Counted from the first letter of the stretch, positions 7,817 to 15,532 are shown. The stretch: 40,144 bases of DNA from Burkholderiales bacterium (GCA_020248785.1 JADCGX010000005.1:1-40144), one strand, 5' to 3'. The notes: generated by a model not told the origin, from the letters alone. Made by a program: numbers and translations.

Positions 7817-8378
7817 GCTCCCACAGTCCCATGAACTGCAGCCCGTTGGTCAGCGCTAGCAGGCCGGTGTGGCAACGCATCGGGTGCATGAAGGTGCGGC
7901 GCACGAAACCGTTGGCCTCGATCCACTGCACCCATTGCCAGTCGCGCTGGTAGCGGTAGGGGCTGGGGATGTCAAACCGGCGGTTGCCCAGCTCGTCGAG
8001 AACGGCCAGCGTGAAGTTGCCGACCGGGCCGCCGTGCTGGTGATCCTTCAGCAGCAGCCAGCGTCGCGTGCAGCGGGCGAGGTCGGCCAAGGCAGCCATC
8101 GGGTCGGGGCAGTGGTGGACCACGTCGATCGAGTACGCGAGGTCAAAGCTGCGGTCGCCAAAAGGCAGCCGGCCGCCGTCGTAGAGCTGCGGGCGCACGA
8201 AGCTTTGCGCGCGCTCGACCACATCGACCGGCGTGATGCGGGCGATCTTGGTCTGTGCGCCCAGGCTGTGCGCGAAGAACCCGTCGCCCGAGCCGAAGTC
8301 GAGCGCGCTGTCCAGCGGCCCCAGCGGCGCCAGCGCGGCCTTCAGCTGCTCCAGGATGCGCAGGCGGTACGGATTCAT
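7803..8378 (-). CDS. Class I SAM-dependent methyltransferase
   Basis: 191 residues from ATG 8378 (MNPYRLRILEQL). SAM-binding motif I is LDFGSGDGFFA near residue 28. A post-I acidic strand (TPVDVVERA) and motif IV FDLAYSIDVVHHCPDP follow, typical of methyltransferase type 11/25 proteins. The start overlaps the stop of the upstream methyltransferase gene in an ATGA, so translation is probably coupled. The substrate is not deducible; a sugar or lipid-linked glycan intermediate is inferred from the glycosyltransferase neighbours. Confidence 0.85.
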   Translation of the reverse strand: MNPYRLRILEQLKAALAPLGPLDSALDFGSGDGFFAHSLGAQTKIARITPVDVVERAQSFVRPQLYDGGRLPFGDRSFDLAYSIDVVHHCPDPMAALADLARCTRRWLLLKDHQHGGPVGNFTLAVLDELGNRRFDIPSPYRYQRDWQWVQWIEANGFVRRTFMHPMRCHTGLLALTNGLQFMGLWERVGG

Positions 8379-9076
8379 GGCGTCGGTGTGCACTTGCGGG
8401 CCAGCACCACATACACGGCGGCGTTGCCGTCGATCCAGGTCGCCGGCGTGAGGGCGTCCTCCAGGTGCATGCGCAGGTGCATGAGGCTGCTGCATAGCGC
8501 CGCCAGCAACCCGCCCAGCAACGGCAGGGCTGCTAGCACGCGGGCGAAGCCGCTGGCGCGGAACTGCGTCGTCCACGCCCGCGGGCCGACCAGTGCCCAC
8601 ACCCGCGTGGCCTCGAAGCCGCGGCATCGCAGTTCGCGCAGCAGGCCGTCGCGAGTCCAGCGGCGCCAGTCGGTGGGGTGCGGGTGGTACAGCCAGGTGC
8701 CGTGGGTCGACAGCACGAGCGAACCATCGTCGGCGAGCAGGCGGCGCGCCTCGCCCAGGTAGGCGTCGAGATCCCACACGTGCTCGAGGACCTGGAACGA
8801 GAGGACAGCATTCGCACTGCCGTCGGCCAGCGCCAGCGGTTGGCCAGGCACGATGCGCAAGGGCGGTGCGGCGTCGATGTCGCAGGCTAGGTACTCGGCG
8901 CCTCGGGCTTCGAACAGGCGGCGGTAGGGCGCTTCACCCGCGCCAAGATCGATGACCCGTGCCGGCGTTGCCGCTGGCAGTGCCGCAGCCGCGGCCTGCG
9001 CGACGGCGCGCGCCAGCAGCTTCAGCGTGTAGGCATCGTGTAGCCAGAAAGGCGGCGCCAGCCGGGGCGACGTCAA
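8375..9076 (-). CDS. Class I SAM-dependent methyltransferase (type 11)
   Basis: 233 residues with motif I VIDLGAGEAPYR near residue 41, acidic strand YLACDID, and VLSFQVLEHVWDLDAYL as motif IV, a form common in polysaccharide-cluster methyltransferases. A hydrophobic stretch near residues 180-200 could associate with the membrane. The likely start is a TTG at 9076 overlapping the stop of the GT2 fragment upstream (TTGA), and its own stop overlaps the next methyltransferase start by four bases. The substrate is unknown, presumably a glycan or its carrier-linked precursor. Confidence 0.85.
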   Translation of the reverse strand: MTSPRLAPPFWLHDAYTLKLLARAVAQAAAAALPAATPARVIDLGAGEAPYRRLFEARGAEYLACDIDAAPPLRIVPGQPLALADGSANAVLSFQVLEHVWDLDAYLGEARRLLADDGSLVLSTHGTWLYHPHPTDWRRWTRDGLLRELRCRGFEATRVWALVGPRAWTTQFRASGFARVLAALPLLGGLLAALCSSLMHLRMHLEDALTPATWIDGNAAVYVVLARKCTPTP

Positions 9077-9372
9077 TGCGGCACCTCGCCCATGGCCTGC
9101 GCGGCGGGATTGCGAGTCCCGCCAGCAGCGGTCGCCGGGCGCAGCGCGGCGTCAACGACCGCGCCCATCCCCGCTGCCCGTGGGGTCAGCCGAATAACCT
9201 CAAGCAGGAAGGCGCTCATCGCCACCTGCATGCCGGCCATCATCAGCATCGCCGCCGGCACCTCTACGCGCATCATCACCGCCGGGTCGAGAGCGCCGAA
9301 GCGCTGTTGCGACCACAAGCAGACGCTGTATCCGGCGAAGATCACCATCTGCAAGCCGAGGCATGCCACCAC
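9073..9372 (-). pseudogene. C-terminal membrane part of a polyprenyl-phosphate glycosyltransferase (GT2)
   Basis: The frame encodes two hydrophobic helices, LGLQMVIFAGYSVCLW and a second one with AAMLMMAGMQVAMSAFLL, then a polar tail. This pattern, GxQ then a helix, a short loop ending in a Glu/Val pair, and a second helix, is the C-terminal end of GT2 proteins of the dolichyl-phosphate-mannose-synthase type that partner with GtrA. The catalytic GT-A domain is gone: immediately upstream the sequence becomes an oxidoreductase N-terminus in another frame. A deletion therefore fused two genes. Confidence 0.55.
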
Positions 9373-9539
9373 GCAGTGTGCTTGGCGACGCCAAAGCTGC
9401 GCGCAACCGAGGCCGCCGGCGCCGGGTCGCGATCGGCCACGCCGACCACCTCAAAGCGCTTATCGCGCAGAAGCAACGGCAGATGTCTATGAGTGCAGAC
9501 CCAACCCAACCCGATGACGCCGCTCTTCAACCGGGTCAC
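9367..9539 (-). pseudogene. N-terminal fragment of a Gfo/Idh/MocA-family oxidoreductase
   Basis: From GTG 9539 the frame reads VTRLKSGVIGLGWVCTHRHL, the NAD-binding G-x-G-x-x fingerprint of this family (with Trp-Val in place of the third Gly), followed by FEVVGVADRDP, the second Rossmann strand with its acidic residue. The remaining 250-300 residues, including the substrate domain, are missing. Similarity ends at about 9367, where the GT2 C-terminal fragment takes over. In sugar clusters these enzymes oxidise or reduce NDP-sugars. Confidence 0.7.
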
Positions 9540-9629
9540 GCGAGCCCCACCGCCGCGCGAGCCGCCATTTCCGCTTCGCTCGCCAACGACGAGAGGGCCG
9601 CAGAGTCCGGATGGCCGCTTTGGCTTGCC

Positions 9630-10006
9630 TGCGCCGACAGCCCGATCGCCACAGCCGACGACGAGAATGCTGCGATTTGGCACGTCGGCAAACAATGTAG
9701 CGATTCGCTGCAACGCTCCCTTCCTGCACACATTTGCATTATTCGACGGAAGGAGGCGAGCGATGAGTTTGGCCCACACATTGCCGCCCGCATACGTTGC
9801 CCATTGCGCCGCCAAGAAGTCGGCCGTCGAAAAAACACTTCGTTCATCGTGTAGTAAAACAGGCACGCGCGCCAGCGTCGAAAAAGCGCGACCGCACACC
9901 AGACGGTGCAAGCCTCCGCCTTTCCCGATTCAAACCGCCCATAACAACGCACACAACGGAGGAGAACTTCCTCTGCAGTACTTCGTTCGCGGCGCATTAT
10001 GGACAT
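9630..10006 (-). pseudogene. Frameshifted, truncated SAM methyltransferase with an N-terminal zinc-ribbon (Trm112-like)
   Basis: Two frames must be joined. From 10006 the first reads EEVLLRCVRCYGRFE, a Cys-x2-Cys knuckle. After a frame change near 9910-9930 the second continues LHRLVCGRAFSTLARVPVLL, then DERSVFSTADFLAAQW and finally ILVVGCG, the SAM-binding motif I. A Trm112-like zinc ribbon followed by a 'VPVLL-DERSVF' linker and a methyltransferase domain is an arrangement I know from glycan clusters. The protein ends after motif I, so the catalytic domain is lost. Confidence 0.6.
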
Positions 10007-10112
10007 AGACTAAATAGTGACACCTAGTTACTAGAACAGGACTATGTTGTCACGGGACGGGTGACAACGAAGCTTGCCTCATAGCCTAGGCCGCACGGGC
10101 AATCACGCGTCC
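10007..10112. other. Spacer upstream of the decayed methyltransferase
   Basis: AT-richer than its surroundings (for example at 10005-10035). It should contain the end of the GT-C transcript or a promoter, but I see neither a clear terminator nor a clear -35/-10 pair. Confidence 0.3.
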
Positions 10113-12152
10113 TTAGCTCCGAGCTATCGGCAACGGTTCGCGACGGTAGTCGCAAGAGACACTGAAATTTCCTGCACGAACTTGCTCCAAACTGCCGACG
10201 CGGTACGTCTGATAGAAGTTAGGACGGAAGTACGACACCCCGATGTCATCGACGATCAAGACCGTATCGCTCGCCGCATACTGGCGCGTCCAAAAGTGTC
10301 CGTTGTAGAAGGTGAAGGGCGCGGGACTAGGGAACAGTAGCGGACACCGAGCGGCAACGTCATCCATAACGGCACTCGCCGCCGATCGAGCCTTCTCAAT
10401 ATGTGCATTCCGGGTTGGAATCCGTTCGACTGGACAAGCAACTACAAGCATCCGGCGATCGAGAGTCACGGGTGACGCCTCCTTCGTCGAAGGGGCTATG
10501 GCCAAAGTAACCCCTACACCATTCACCCAGATATCTTCGCAGGCGGCATTGGCTTTGCTCCGCATTTGCAAACCTGAGACCATCGCATCGATAGTCTTTG
10601 CGTCTGGACGATTGTAACTGCCATCCTGCGGTGCGTAGGTCTCAACATTTACAATGAAGTACATTGGAAGGGCTGCCTTCCGCGCCAAACGATTCTGCAC
10701 ATAGCGCCACGCCGGCATGTGAGTTGCGAGAGCGTACTGCCCTCCAGCGCTTATGAAGGTCGATTCTGGATGAAGGTAAGGAAAGGCGAGGGACGCGGAT
10801 TCAAGCCCCATTGAGAAGTAAATCGCCGGGTCTTGAAGAGGCTTCGGTACTTTAACGTCGAACCATTCCCCGCTGGCACTCCAATCGACCGGGTGGTAAC
10901 GAAGCAAACTGCCTGTTGCCACGATGTACCCTTGCACGGCAATCATCGTGGCCACGCCGTAAACCTTGAATCGCGCCTTGTCTGACACACGCCACAGTAA
11001 TGCGATGGAAAGTGGTCCAACCAGCAAAAACCAAGGCGAGTAGTACCGCCCGTTTCCTGAGGTCATCAGCCAGATTGGCCAACTAACGATTAAGCCCGCG
11101 AACAGTGACCAGAATAGCCGGCGGGTCTGAAACTCGGAGTAGAGGTCGACCTGTTTCCCGCTGACCAGCTTTACCAACCAATAGACAAGGCAAAACAGCA
11201 AAAGAATGATCAAGAAGAAAAAGCGAGCGTCAGGGGCCGGCACGTCTATGTAAACGGCCTTCTCCGGACTCATCATCCAGATCGGGCGCAGTAGCGCATC
11301 CAGTAGATCGACGGGGATAAAGCGCACCATCTTTCCACCAGACACCTCAGCTGCGTCCGACTTGAAGATGCCGTTAAATCCTGGGAGTACTGGGTTGCCA
11401 TATTCTGAGTAGACGCGCCACCACCAAAACCCCGCGACAGCAAGCGCGGATGCCGCCATGCTGGTCGCTAACGTAATTGAGGCGTGAATCTTCGCTCGCC
11501 AGCCCTGGGTCAGGAGCAACAAGAAGCACAACACACCAATTGCTGAAACCACGTTGGAAAGCTTGAGAGCGCATGCAAAGCCGAGCAGTGCGCCAGCTAA
11601 GGCAAATCTGCCTTGGGTCAGTTCCTTTTCTAGCTGAGCTCTTGGTAAAACTAGTACGATGGCCAGAAGAACCGGCACCGCCGTCGGCAAGTCAATGAAC
11701 GAGCTGCCCAACTGGAACAGAAAAATCGGCGCCCCCGCCGCGAGGGCTACAGAAAGCCATGCACCAAGCCTATCGAAGTGGCGCCCCGTCACATCACCTA
11801 CGATCCGGCCACCAATTTGCCAGACGAGGCAGAGGGCCGCAGCGGGCAGCAGGGCTAGAGCAGCGACGACGAGCCGGTCGCTTAGTCCGCTGCTCGCAAG
11901 AAGATAAAAGGGCGCAAAAGCATAGGGCACATTGTAGCTTTGTACGCTTGCTGGATAGAAATCCTGCGAGATCCTGTCGTGTAGCGCCGAGTAGCCGAGA
12001 TAGAAGTGAAAGTGCCGCTGATCCCAGGAGACGTCCTTCCCGAGAAAGAGCGCAAGACCAATGCAGGCGAGGACTATGAATAGATAACTGAGTGTTGCCT
12101 CGGTCAGGTGTCGATCCGTGCGCGTGGTGCTCCTTGCTCCGATCGCTATCAT
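10113..12152 (-). CDS. Large membrane protein, probable GT-C-type glycosyltransferase
   Basis: 679 residues with roughly ten to eleven hydrophobic helices in the first 440 residues and a soluble C-terminal domain of about 240 residues. An acidic first periplasmic loop, KDVSWDQRHFHFYLG just after helix 1, matches the catalytic Asp loop of GT-C enzymes that use polyprenyl-phosphate sugars. I do not recognise a named family. The start ATG overlaps the stop of the upstream GT2 gene in an ATGA, so the two proteins are made together: the GT2 would charge the lipid carrier and this protein would transfer the sugar on the periplasmic side. With two pilin genes just upstream, pilin decoration is an attractive but unproven role. 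Confidence 0.65.
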   Translation of the reverse strand: MIAIGARSTTRTDRHLTEATLSYLFIVLACIGLALFLGKDVSWDQRHFHFYLGYSALHDRISQDFYPASVQSYNVPYAFAPFYLLASSGLSDRLVVAALALLPAAALCLVWQIGGRIVGDVTGRHFDRLGAWLSVALAAGAPIFLFQLGSSFIDLPTAVPVLLAIVLVLPRAQLEKELTQGRFALAGALLGFACALKLSNVVSAIGVLCFLLLLTQGWRAKIHASITLATSMAASALAVAGFWWWRVYSEYGNPVLPGFNGIFKSDAAEVSGGKMVRFIPVDLLDALLRPIWMMSPEKAVYIDVPAPDARFFFLIILLLFCLVYWLVKLVSGKQVDLYSEFQTRRLFWSLFAGLIVSWPIWLMTSGNGRYYSPWFLLVGPLSIALLWRVSDKARFKVYGVATMIAVQGYIVATGSLLRYHPVDWSASGEWFDVKVPKPLQDPAIYFSMGLESASLAFPYLHPESTFISAGGQYALATHMPAWRYVQNRLARKAALPMYFIVNVETYAPQDGSYNRPDAKTIDAMVSGLQMRSKANAACEDIWVNGVGVTLAIAPSTKEASPVTLDRRMLVVACPVERIPTRNAHIEKARSAASAVMDDVAARCPLLFPSPAPFTFYNGHFWTRQYAASDTVLIVDDIGVSYFRPNFYQTYRVGSLEQVRAGNFSVSCDYRREPLPIARS

Positions 12153-13369
12153 GCCAAGCGCGCCTTAGCAGAAGTGCTTGCATGTGCTTGAGCCACCTGT
12201 TGCTTTACGCCAAGGCGAGCAATAGACAAAAAGAGCGCAGCAAGCGTCACTTCAGCGCCGGCGATCAGCAAGGACACTGACGGAATTAGGTGCCGCATAA
12301 GTTGCGTCGGCTCGCGTGCCGGAAATCCTGCAGTAGCCCAAGACAGGGCTTCGAGCGAAGAGAAGAGTGCGCCGGTCACGAAGAGCGCTGCACCTCCCGC
12401 GAGAAACCACTCCAAAGGCTGACGTGCCATCCATCCAACGAATTTTGGCAGATAAGGAAGGGCACCATTGCTCCAAGCGACATACTGGCTGATAACCCAG
12501 TAGACCACGATCTGCAGCCCAACGATCGTGGCTGCAGCTCCGAGGAGCATCGTATGGACGTCAAGCCCAACTGTTCCCAACACCAACGGACCAACGAACA
12601 GTGCAGATTGGACGACCGCCCCAAGGAGAAGAAGCGCCACCCCTGGATACAGAAATAGCCAGCGCGGGCAGTGCAGGAACAAGAAGCGCAAGTGTCGCCA
12701 TCCATCACGAAAGCTGCGAAGGTGCGGCGGTCGGTCTCGCCCATCCTTTACGAGCGTCGTCGGTACCTCGCAGATGCGGAGCTGGTGCAGGCTGGCCTTC
12801 ACTACCATCTCGCTTGCGAACTCCATTCCCTCGCTCGCGAGGCCGAGACTTAGTATCGCTGCTCGGTCAAAACCCCGTAGGCCGCAATGGAAGTCGCGCA
12901 CTTCGGTTGAGAAGAGGAATCGCGCGACCCCGCTCAAAACCGGGTTGCCAATGTAGCGGTGGTGCCAAGGCATCGCACCGTCGGCAATGCCACCCGCGAA
13001 CCTATTGCCCATTGCGAGATGGTATCCCTCTCGCAGCTTTTGTACGAAGCCTTCTAACCTCGAGAAGTCGTAGCTGTCGTCTGAGTCGCCCATGATTACG
13101 AAACGACCCGATGCCGCCTCAATGCCTGCGCGTAGTGCGTTTCCGTAACCTTTGACATCGACGAGTACGACACGGGCGCCGGCGGCGACAGCAAGCTCGA
13201 CTGATCCGTCATCCGAGCCGTTGTCCGCAACAAGAACCTCTCCACGGACTCCAGCGCGTCTGAAGTAGTCCTTCGCCTTATCGATACAACGTGTGACAGT
13301 GCGTGCCTCGTTCAGGCAAGGCATAAGAACAGTAACTTCGATGTCAGTCGTCCATGTATCTCGATGCAT
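12149..13369 (-). CDS. GT2 glycosyltransferase of the polyprenyl-phosphate sugar synthase type
   Basis: 406 residues. The N-terminal GT-A domain opens with VTVLMPCLNEARTV, has VADNGSDDGS near residue 47, and the metal-binding DxD-like site in MGDSDDSYDFSRLEGFV near residue 93, all standard for dolichyl-phosphate-mannose/undecaprenyl-phosphate-glucose synthases. Four hydrophobic helices fill about residues 235-390. Such enzymes transfer a sugar from an NDP-sugar to undecaprenyl phosphate in the inner membrane. It overlaps the GT-C-like gene by four bases. Its 5' end overlaps the end of the second pilin gene by 26 bases, which hints at coexpression with the pilin. Confidence 0.87.
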   Translation of the reverse strand: MHRDTWTTDIEVTVLMPCLNEARTVTRCIDKAKDYFRRAGVRGEVLVADNGSDDGSVELAVAAGARVVLVDVKGYGNALRAGIEAASGRFVIMGDSDDSYDFSRLEGFVQKLREGYHLAMGNRFAGGIADGAMPWHHRYIGNPVLSGVARFLFSTEVRDFHCGLRGFDRAAILSLGLASEGMEFASEMVVKASLHQLRICEVPTTLVKDGRDRPPHLRSFRDGWRHLRFLFLHCPRWLFLYPGVALLLLGAVVQSALFVGPLVLGTVGLDVHTMLLGAAATIVGLQIVVYWVISQYVAWSNGALPYLPKFVGWMARQPLEWFLAGGAALFVTGALFSSLEALSWATAGFPAREPTQLMRHLIPSVSLLIAGAEVTLAALFLSIARLGVKQQVAQAHASTSAKARLA

Positions 13370-13835
13370 TTTCAGCTCCGCTTGCTATCGGAAACCTGTG
13401 TCCGCGCCCGTACGCGGAAGTTTCAGCCAGCAACCACGTAACGCGAGTTGTATCAACGGATGGCGTGACCGTCACCTCGGTGTTACTTGCCACTACAGTC
13501 CCATTTAAGCGCATCACACCGCTTATGTAGGTTGCACTTGCGAGAAAGGCGCTACCTGGATCTGAGTGAGCGGAAGGAAGAAAGCCGGATCCGAGCAAGC
13601 CGGAAAAGCTGTCGCAGGGCGCGCTAGGCGATGGTAATTGACCGTTCACCTGCATGCACTCCCCTATCGCGGCCTTGATTCCAGCAGCGACACTCTCATT
13701 GTCGCTCCAGCACTCTCTACTGACGTATGACTGGTACTGAGGGATCGCGATCGCAGCCAAGATGCCGATGATAGCAACAACGATCGTCAGTTCGATGAGC
13801 GTGACGCCCCTATGGGTGCACCGAGAGAGACTCAT
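13344..13835 (-). CDS. Second type IV prepilin (pilin-like, divergent)
   Basis: 163 residues from ATG 13835. The leader MSLSRCTHRG is cut after Gly; mature residue 1 is Val instead of the usual Phe, and Glu5 is kept in VTLIEL. The helix [20 protein letters not shown] is intact. The head has only the two Cys of ECMQVN and APCDS, against four in the first pilin, and lacks the GCTRAQ ending; its last codons run into the downstream glycosyltransferase gene. No good ribosome binding site is seen, and a terminator lies between it and the first pilin, so expression may be low or need its own promoter. It may be a minor pilin or a decaying duplicate. Confidence 0.8.
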   Translation of the reverse strand: MSLSRCTHRGVTLIELTIVVAIIGILAAIAIPQYQSYVSRECWSDNESVAAGIKAAIGECMQVNGQLPSPSAPCDSFSGLLGSGFLPSAHSDPGSAFLASATYISGVMRLNGTVVASNTEVTVTPSVDTTRVTWLLAETSAYGRGHRFPIASGAENASRYMDD

Positions 13836-13875
13836 GTTCGACGAGGAGCAAATCTTCTTGCGATCGAAACACCAA

Positions 13876-13902
13876 AGAAAAAGGGCCTGCGATCGCAGGC
13901 CC
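13876..13902 (-). terminator. Rho-independent terminator after the first pilin
   Basis: A perfect 20-bp palindrome gggcctgcgatcgcaggccc at 13883-13902 is followed on the minus strand by a T-tract broken by one C (complement of 13876-13882). It lies 19 bases after the pilin stop codon. Confidence 0.88.
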
Positions 13903-13921
13903 TTACTACGCAGCAATAGGA

Positions 13922-14380
13922 TTAGCTCACGCCAGTCTGAGCGCGCGTGCACCCGGTGGAGGTCGCGAAAGTCCAAACAACTCGGTTCTCGTTGGCACTC
14001 GGCGTCATTGTCACAATGCAGCCACGGGCAGCAGTTGTACCGGTGAGAGTGATTATGCCGCCCGTATAGGTCGCCGACGCCAGATTGGCGGTCGAGGCGA
14101 ATGCATAACCCGAGGGCAGGAAGCCACTGGCGGACAAGTTGGCAAGCGAGTCGCAAGGAGCGCTAGGAGCGCCTTGGTCAGCGTTGACCTGCATGCACTC
14201 GCCAATCGCCTGCTTGGTTTGGCCGACCGTTGCAAGATTGTCCGACCAGCGCGCACGAGCGACATAGTCCTGATACTGGGGAATCGCAATGGCGGCCAAG
14301 ATGCCGATGATCGCAACCACGATCATCAACTCGATCAGCGTGAAGCCGCGCTGCACGCGTTGCATTTGCTTTTTCATCAT
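13922..14380 (-). CDS. pilA: Type IV major pilin
   Basis: 152 residues. The leader [12 protein letters not shown] is followed by [20 protein letters not shown], the class III signal and N-terminal helix cleaved and methylated by prepilin peptidase PilD; Phe1 and Glu5 of the mature protein are present. The head has Cys in ECMQVN, APCDS, RGCIV and GCTRAQ, the last near the C-terminus as expected for a disulfide-closed D-region. The start is a double ATG; AAGGAG lies 8 bases before the first. A sigma-54-like promoter upstream and a terminator downstream make it a monocistronic unit, usual for the abundant pilus subunit. Two truncated copies exist at 3.6-4.3 kb and a divergent one directly downstream. 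Confidence 0.95.
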   Translation of the reverse strand: MMKKQMQRVQRGFTLIELMIVVAIIGILAAIAIPQYQDYVARARWSDNLATVGQTKQAIGECMQVNADQGAPSAPCDSLANLSASGFLPSGYAFASTANLASATYTGGIITLTGTTAARGCIVTMTPSANENRVVWTFATSTGCTRAQTGVS

Positions 14381-14388
14381 TCGAAGAG

Positions 14389-14394
14389 CTCCTT
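14389..14394 (-). promoter_or_regulatory. Ribosome binding site of pilA
   Basis: AAGGAG on the minus strand, 8 bases before the first ATG of pilA and 11 before the second, favouring the first. Confidence 0.8.
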
Positions 14395-14430
14395 GGAGAA
14401 CACCGGCACAGCGCCGATGCAGACAGTGTG

Positions 14431-14446
14431 TCCAACTTCCGTGCCA
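14431..14446 (-). promoter_or_regulatory. Sigma-54-like promoter of pilA
   Basis: The minus strand reads TGGCACGGAAGTTGGA. This fits the -24/-12 consensus TGGCACG-N4-TTGCA at every position except the C of the -12 GC, and the GG-to-GG spacing is the canonical one. It sits about 50 bases before the start codon. Pilin genes are commonly driven by RpoN with the PilS/PilR system, so the assignment is well motivated although one of the most conserved bases differs. Confidence 0.7.
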
Positions 14447-14619
14447 GGCGACTTAAGGAATTTGGTGGGGAATTGAGGGCTGATTCGAGGGTTAACTGAC
14501 GTTTATCGGCAGGTTGTTGTGACGAAAGTTGTCAGTACGGATGGCGAAGATGGCGCGTTAGGCCGGATGGGGTAATGCGTTTTGGGGTTTGGGCGAGTTG
14601 GTCAGAACTTCAAAAGTCA
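14447..14619. other. Region upstream of pilA
   Basis: No gene. It could hold binding sites for a sigma-54 activator such as PilR; I recognise no defined site. Confidence 0.3.
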
Positions 14620-14651
14620 AGACGCTGGGTCCCCGCCTGCGCGGGGACAAC
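14620..14651. repeat. Dispersed GC-rich palindromic repeat, copy 1
   Basis: It contains agacgctgggtccccgcct followed by gcgcggggac, so tccccgc and gcgggga pair as a hairpin. A copy differing at two positions lies at 15533-15564 in the same orientation. Confidence 0.8.
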
Positions 14652-14728
14652 GGGGGGTGCGTGCTCCGGGAAAACTCGGAGCCGTGTGATCGGGCGATTG
14701 CGCACGCTGCCTGCGGAAGGCGATCGCC

Positions 14729-14744
14729 GCTATACTCGTATAGC
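14729..14744 (+). promoter_or_regulatory. Operator/-10 region of the toxin-antitoxin pair
   Basis: gctatactcgtatagc is a 6-bp inverted repeat with a 4-base spacer that contains a TATACT -10-like hexamer. It lies 26 bases before the antitoxin start. Ribbon-helix-helix antitoxins typically repress their own promoter by binding such palindromes; the function is inferred from position. Confidence 0.55.
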
Positions 14745-14770
14745 AACTGTCGTTTATGAGTGGAGGATGC

Positions 14771-14995
14771 ATGCTCGCAATTCGCTTGCCCCCTGAAGTC
14801 GAGGCGCGTCTCGAACGTCTTGCCAAGCGGACCGGCCGGACCAAGACGTACTACGCACGCGAGGCGATCGTCGAGCATCTGGACGACCTCGAAGACCTGT
14901 ATACGGCCGAGAAACGCTACGCCGCGGTCATCGAAGGCAAGAGCAAGACGTACACGCTAGAGGACGTGGAGCGGGATCTTGGGCTGGAGGGTTGA
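14771..14995 (+). CDS. Ribbon-helix-helix antitoxin (RelB/ParD-like)
   Basis: 74 residues from ATG 14771. GGAGG at 14762-14766 lies four bases upstream and decides this start over an in-frame ATG at 14756. The N-terminus [20 protein letters not shown] followed by [15 protein letters not shown] is a ribbon-helix-helix DNA-binding domain. The C-terminal half ([20 protein letters not shown]) resembles RelB/StbD-type antitoxins that wrap the toxin. The gene overlaps the toxin start by 17 bases, the usual coupling of such pairs. Confidence 0.87.
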   Translation: MLAIRLPPEVEARLERLAKRTGRTKTYYAREAIVEHLDDLEDLYTAEKRYAAVIEGKSKTYTLEDVERDLGLEG

Positions 14996-15248
14996 GTTCG
15001 ACGAGTCGAGCAAGAAGGAGCTGTCGAAACTCGATCGCCAGATCGCGCATCGCATCGTCTCCTTTCTCAGGGCGCGCGTCGCTTCATCGACTCAGCCGCG
15101 TGCGCTTGGCGAAGCCTTGCATGGGGAGCGCTTCGGCGAGTTGTGGAAGTATCGCGTTGGCGACTATCGCGTGATCGCCAAGATCGAGGACGAGGTTCTT
15201 CGCGTTCTAGTCGTTCGTATTGGTCACCGGCGCGAGGTGTACCGCTAG
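14979..15248 (+). CDS. RelE/ParE-family toxin
   Basis: 89 residues beginning at a TTG (14979) inside the antitoxin gene: [19 protein letters not shown]. The pattern W-x-V/I-E-F-x-x-x-x-x-K-E-L, then a conserved Arg/Gly/Tyr strand [16 protein letters not shown] and the ending [12 protein letters not shown], is the RelE/YafQ/ParE fold. Members are ribosome-dependent mRNA interferases or gyrase inhibitors; the C-terminal RxGHRxxVY favours the RelE side. No frame damage is visible, so the module may be active. Confidence 0.88.
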   Translation: MGWRVEFDESSKKELSKLDRQIAHRIVSFLRARVASSTQPRALGEALHGERFGELWKYRVGDYRVIAKIEDEVLRVLVVRIGHRREVYR

Positions 15249-15257
15249 TGATGGGAA

Positions 15258-15529
15258 CTAGGGCCCGTTAACGCTTGGATCGCACATGCGTGACCTCCAG
15301 AACGAACGCAATCTAGGCGCGCTGCCGCAGGCATGGCGGGTCCCTGTCAAGGCAGCGCAACGACGAGTGCGGGCGTTCTGGAGGATCACCCTCCGGGCCG
15401 GCCCTTGGCGGGGCGCGCAGCGTCGTTGCGGCTCCTCGCCTTGCCCCGGCAATGGTCTCGTCGCCTCGCCTAGCTGCTCGCCCCGCCAAGGGCCGGCGCA
15501 TGCGCGAGCCAAGCGTTAACAGGCCCTAG
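15258..15529. mobile_element. MITE-like element with nested inverted repeats
   Basis: The outer ends 15258-15278 and 15509-15529 are inverted repeats of 21 bases with one mismatch (core ggcccgttaacgcttgg). The outermost four bases on each side are CTAG, which may be the target duplication, making the element 15262-15525. An inner pair of perfect 18-base inverted repeats lies at 15398-15415 and 15479-15496 (ccggcccttggcggggcg). No transposase is encoded. It looks like a short non-autonomous element that moves with help from a transposase elsewhere; CTAG targets and gggcc-gttaa ends recall IS5-type elements, which I could not verify. Confidence 0.65.
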
Positions 15530-15532
15530 CAA

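Noticed and set aside
14771-15248. The toxin-antitoxin pair as part of the MITE
   Set aside because: The inverted repeats of the element begin at 15258, after the toxin stop, and do not enclose the genes.
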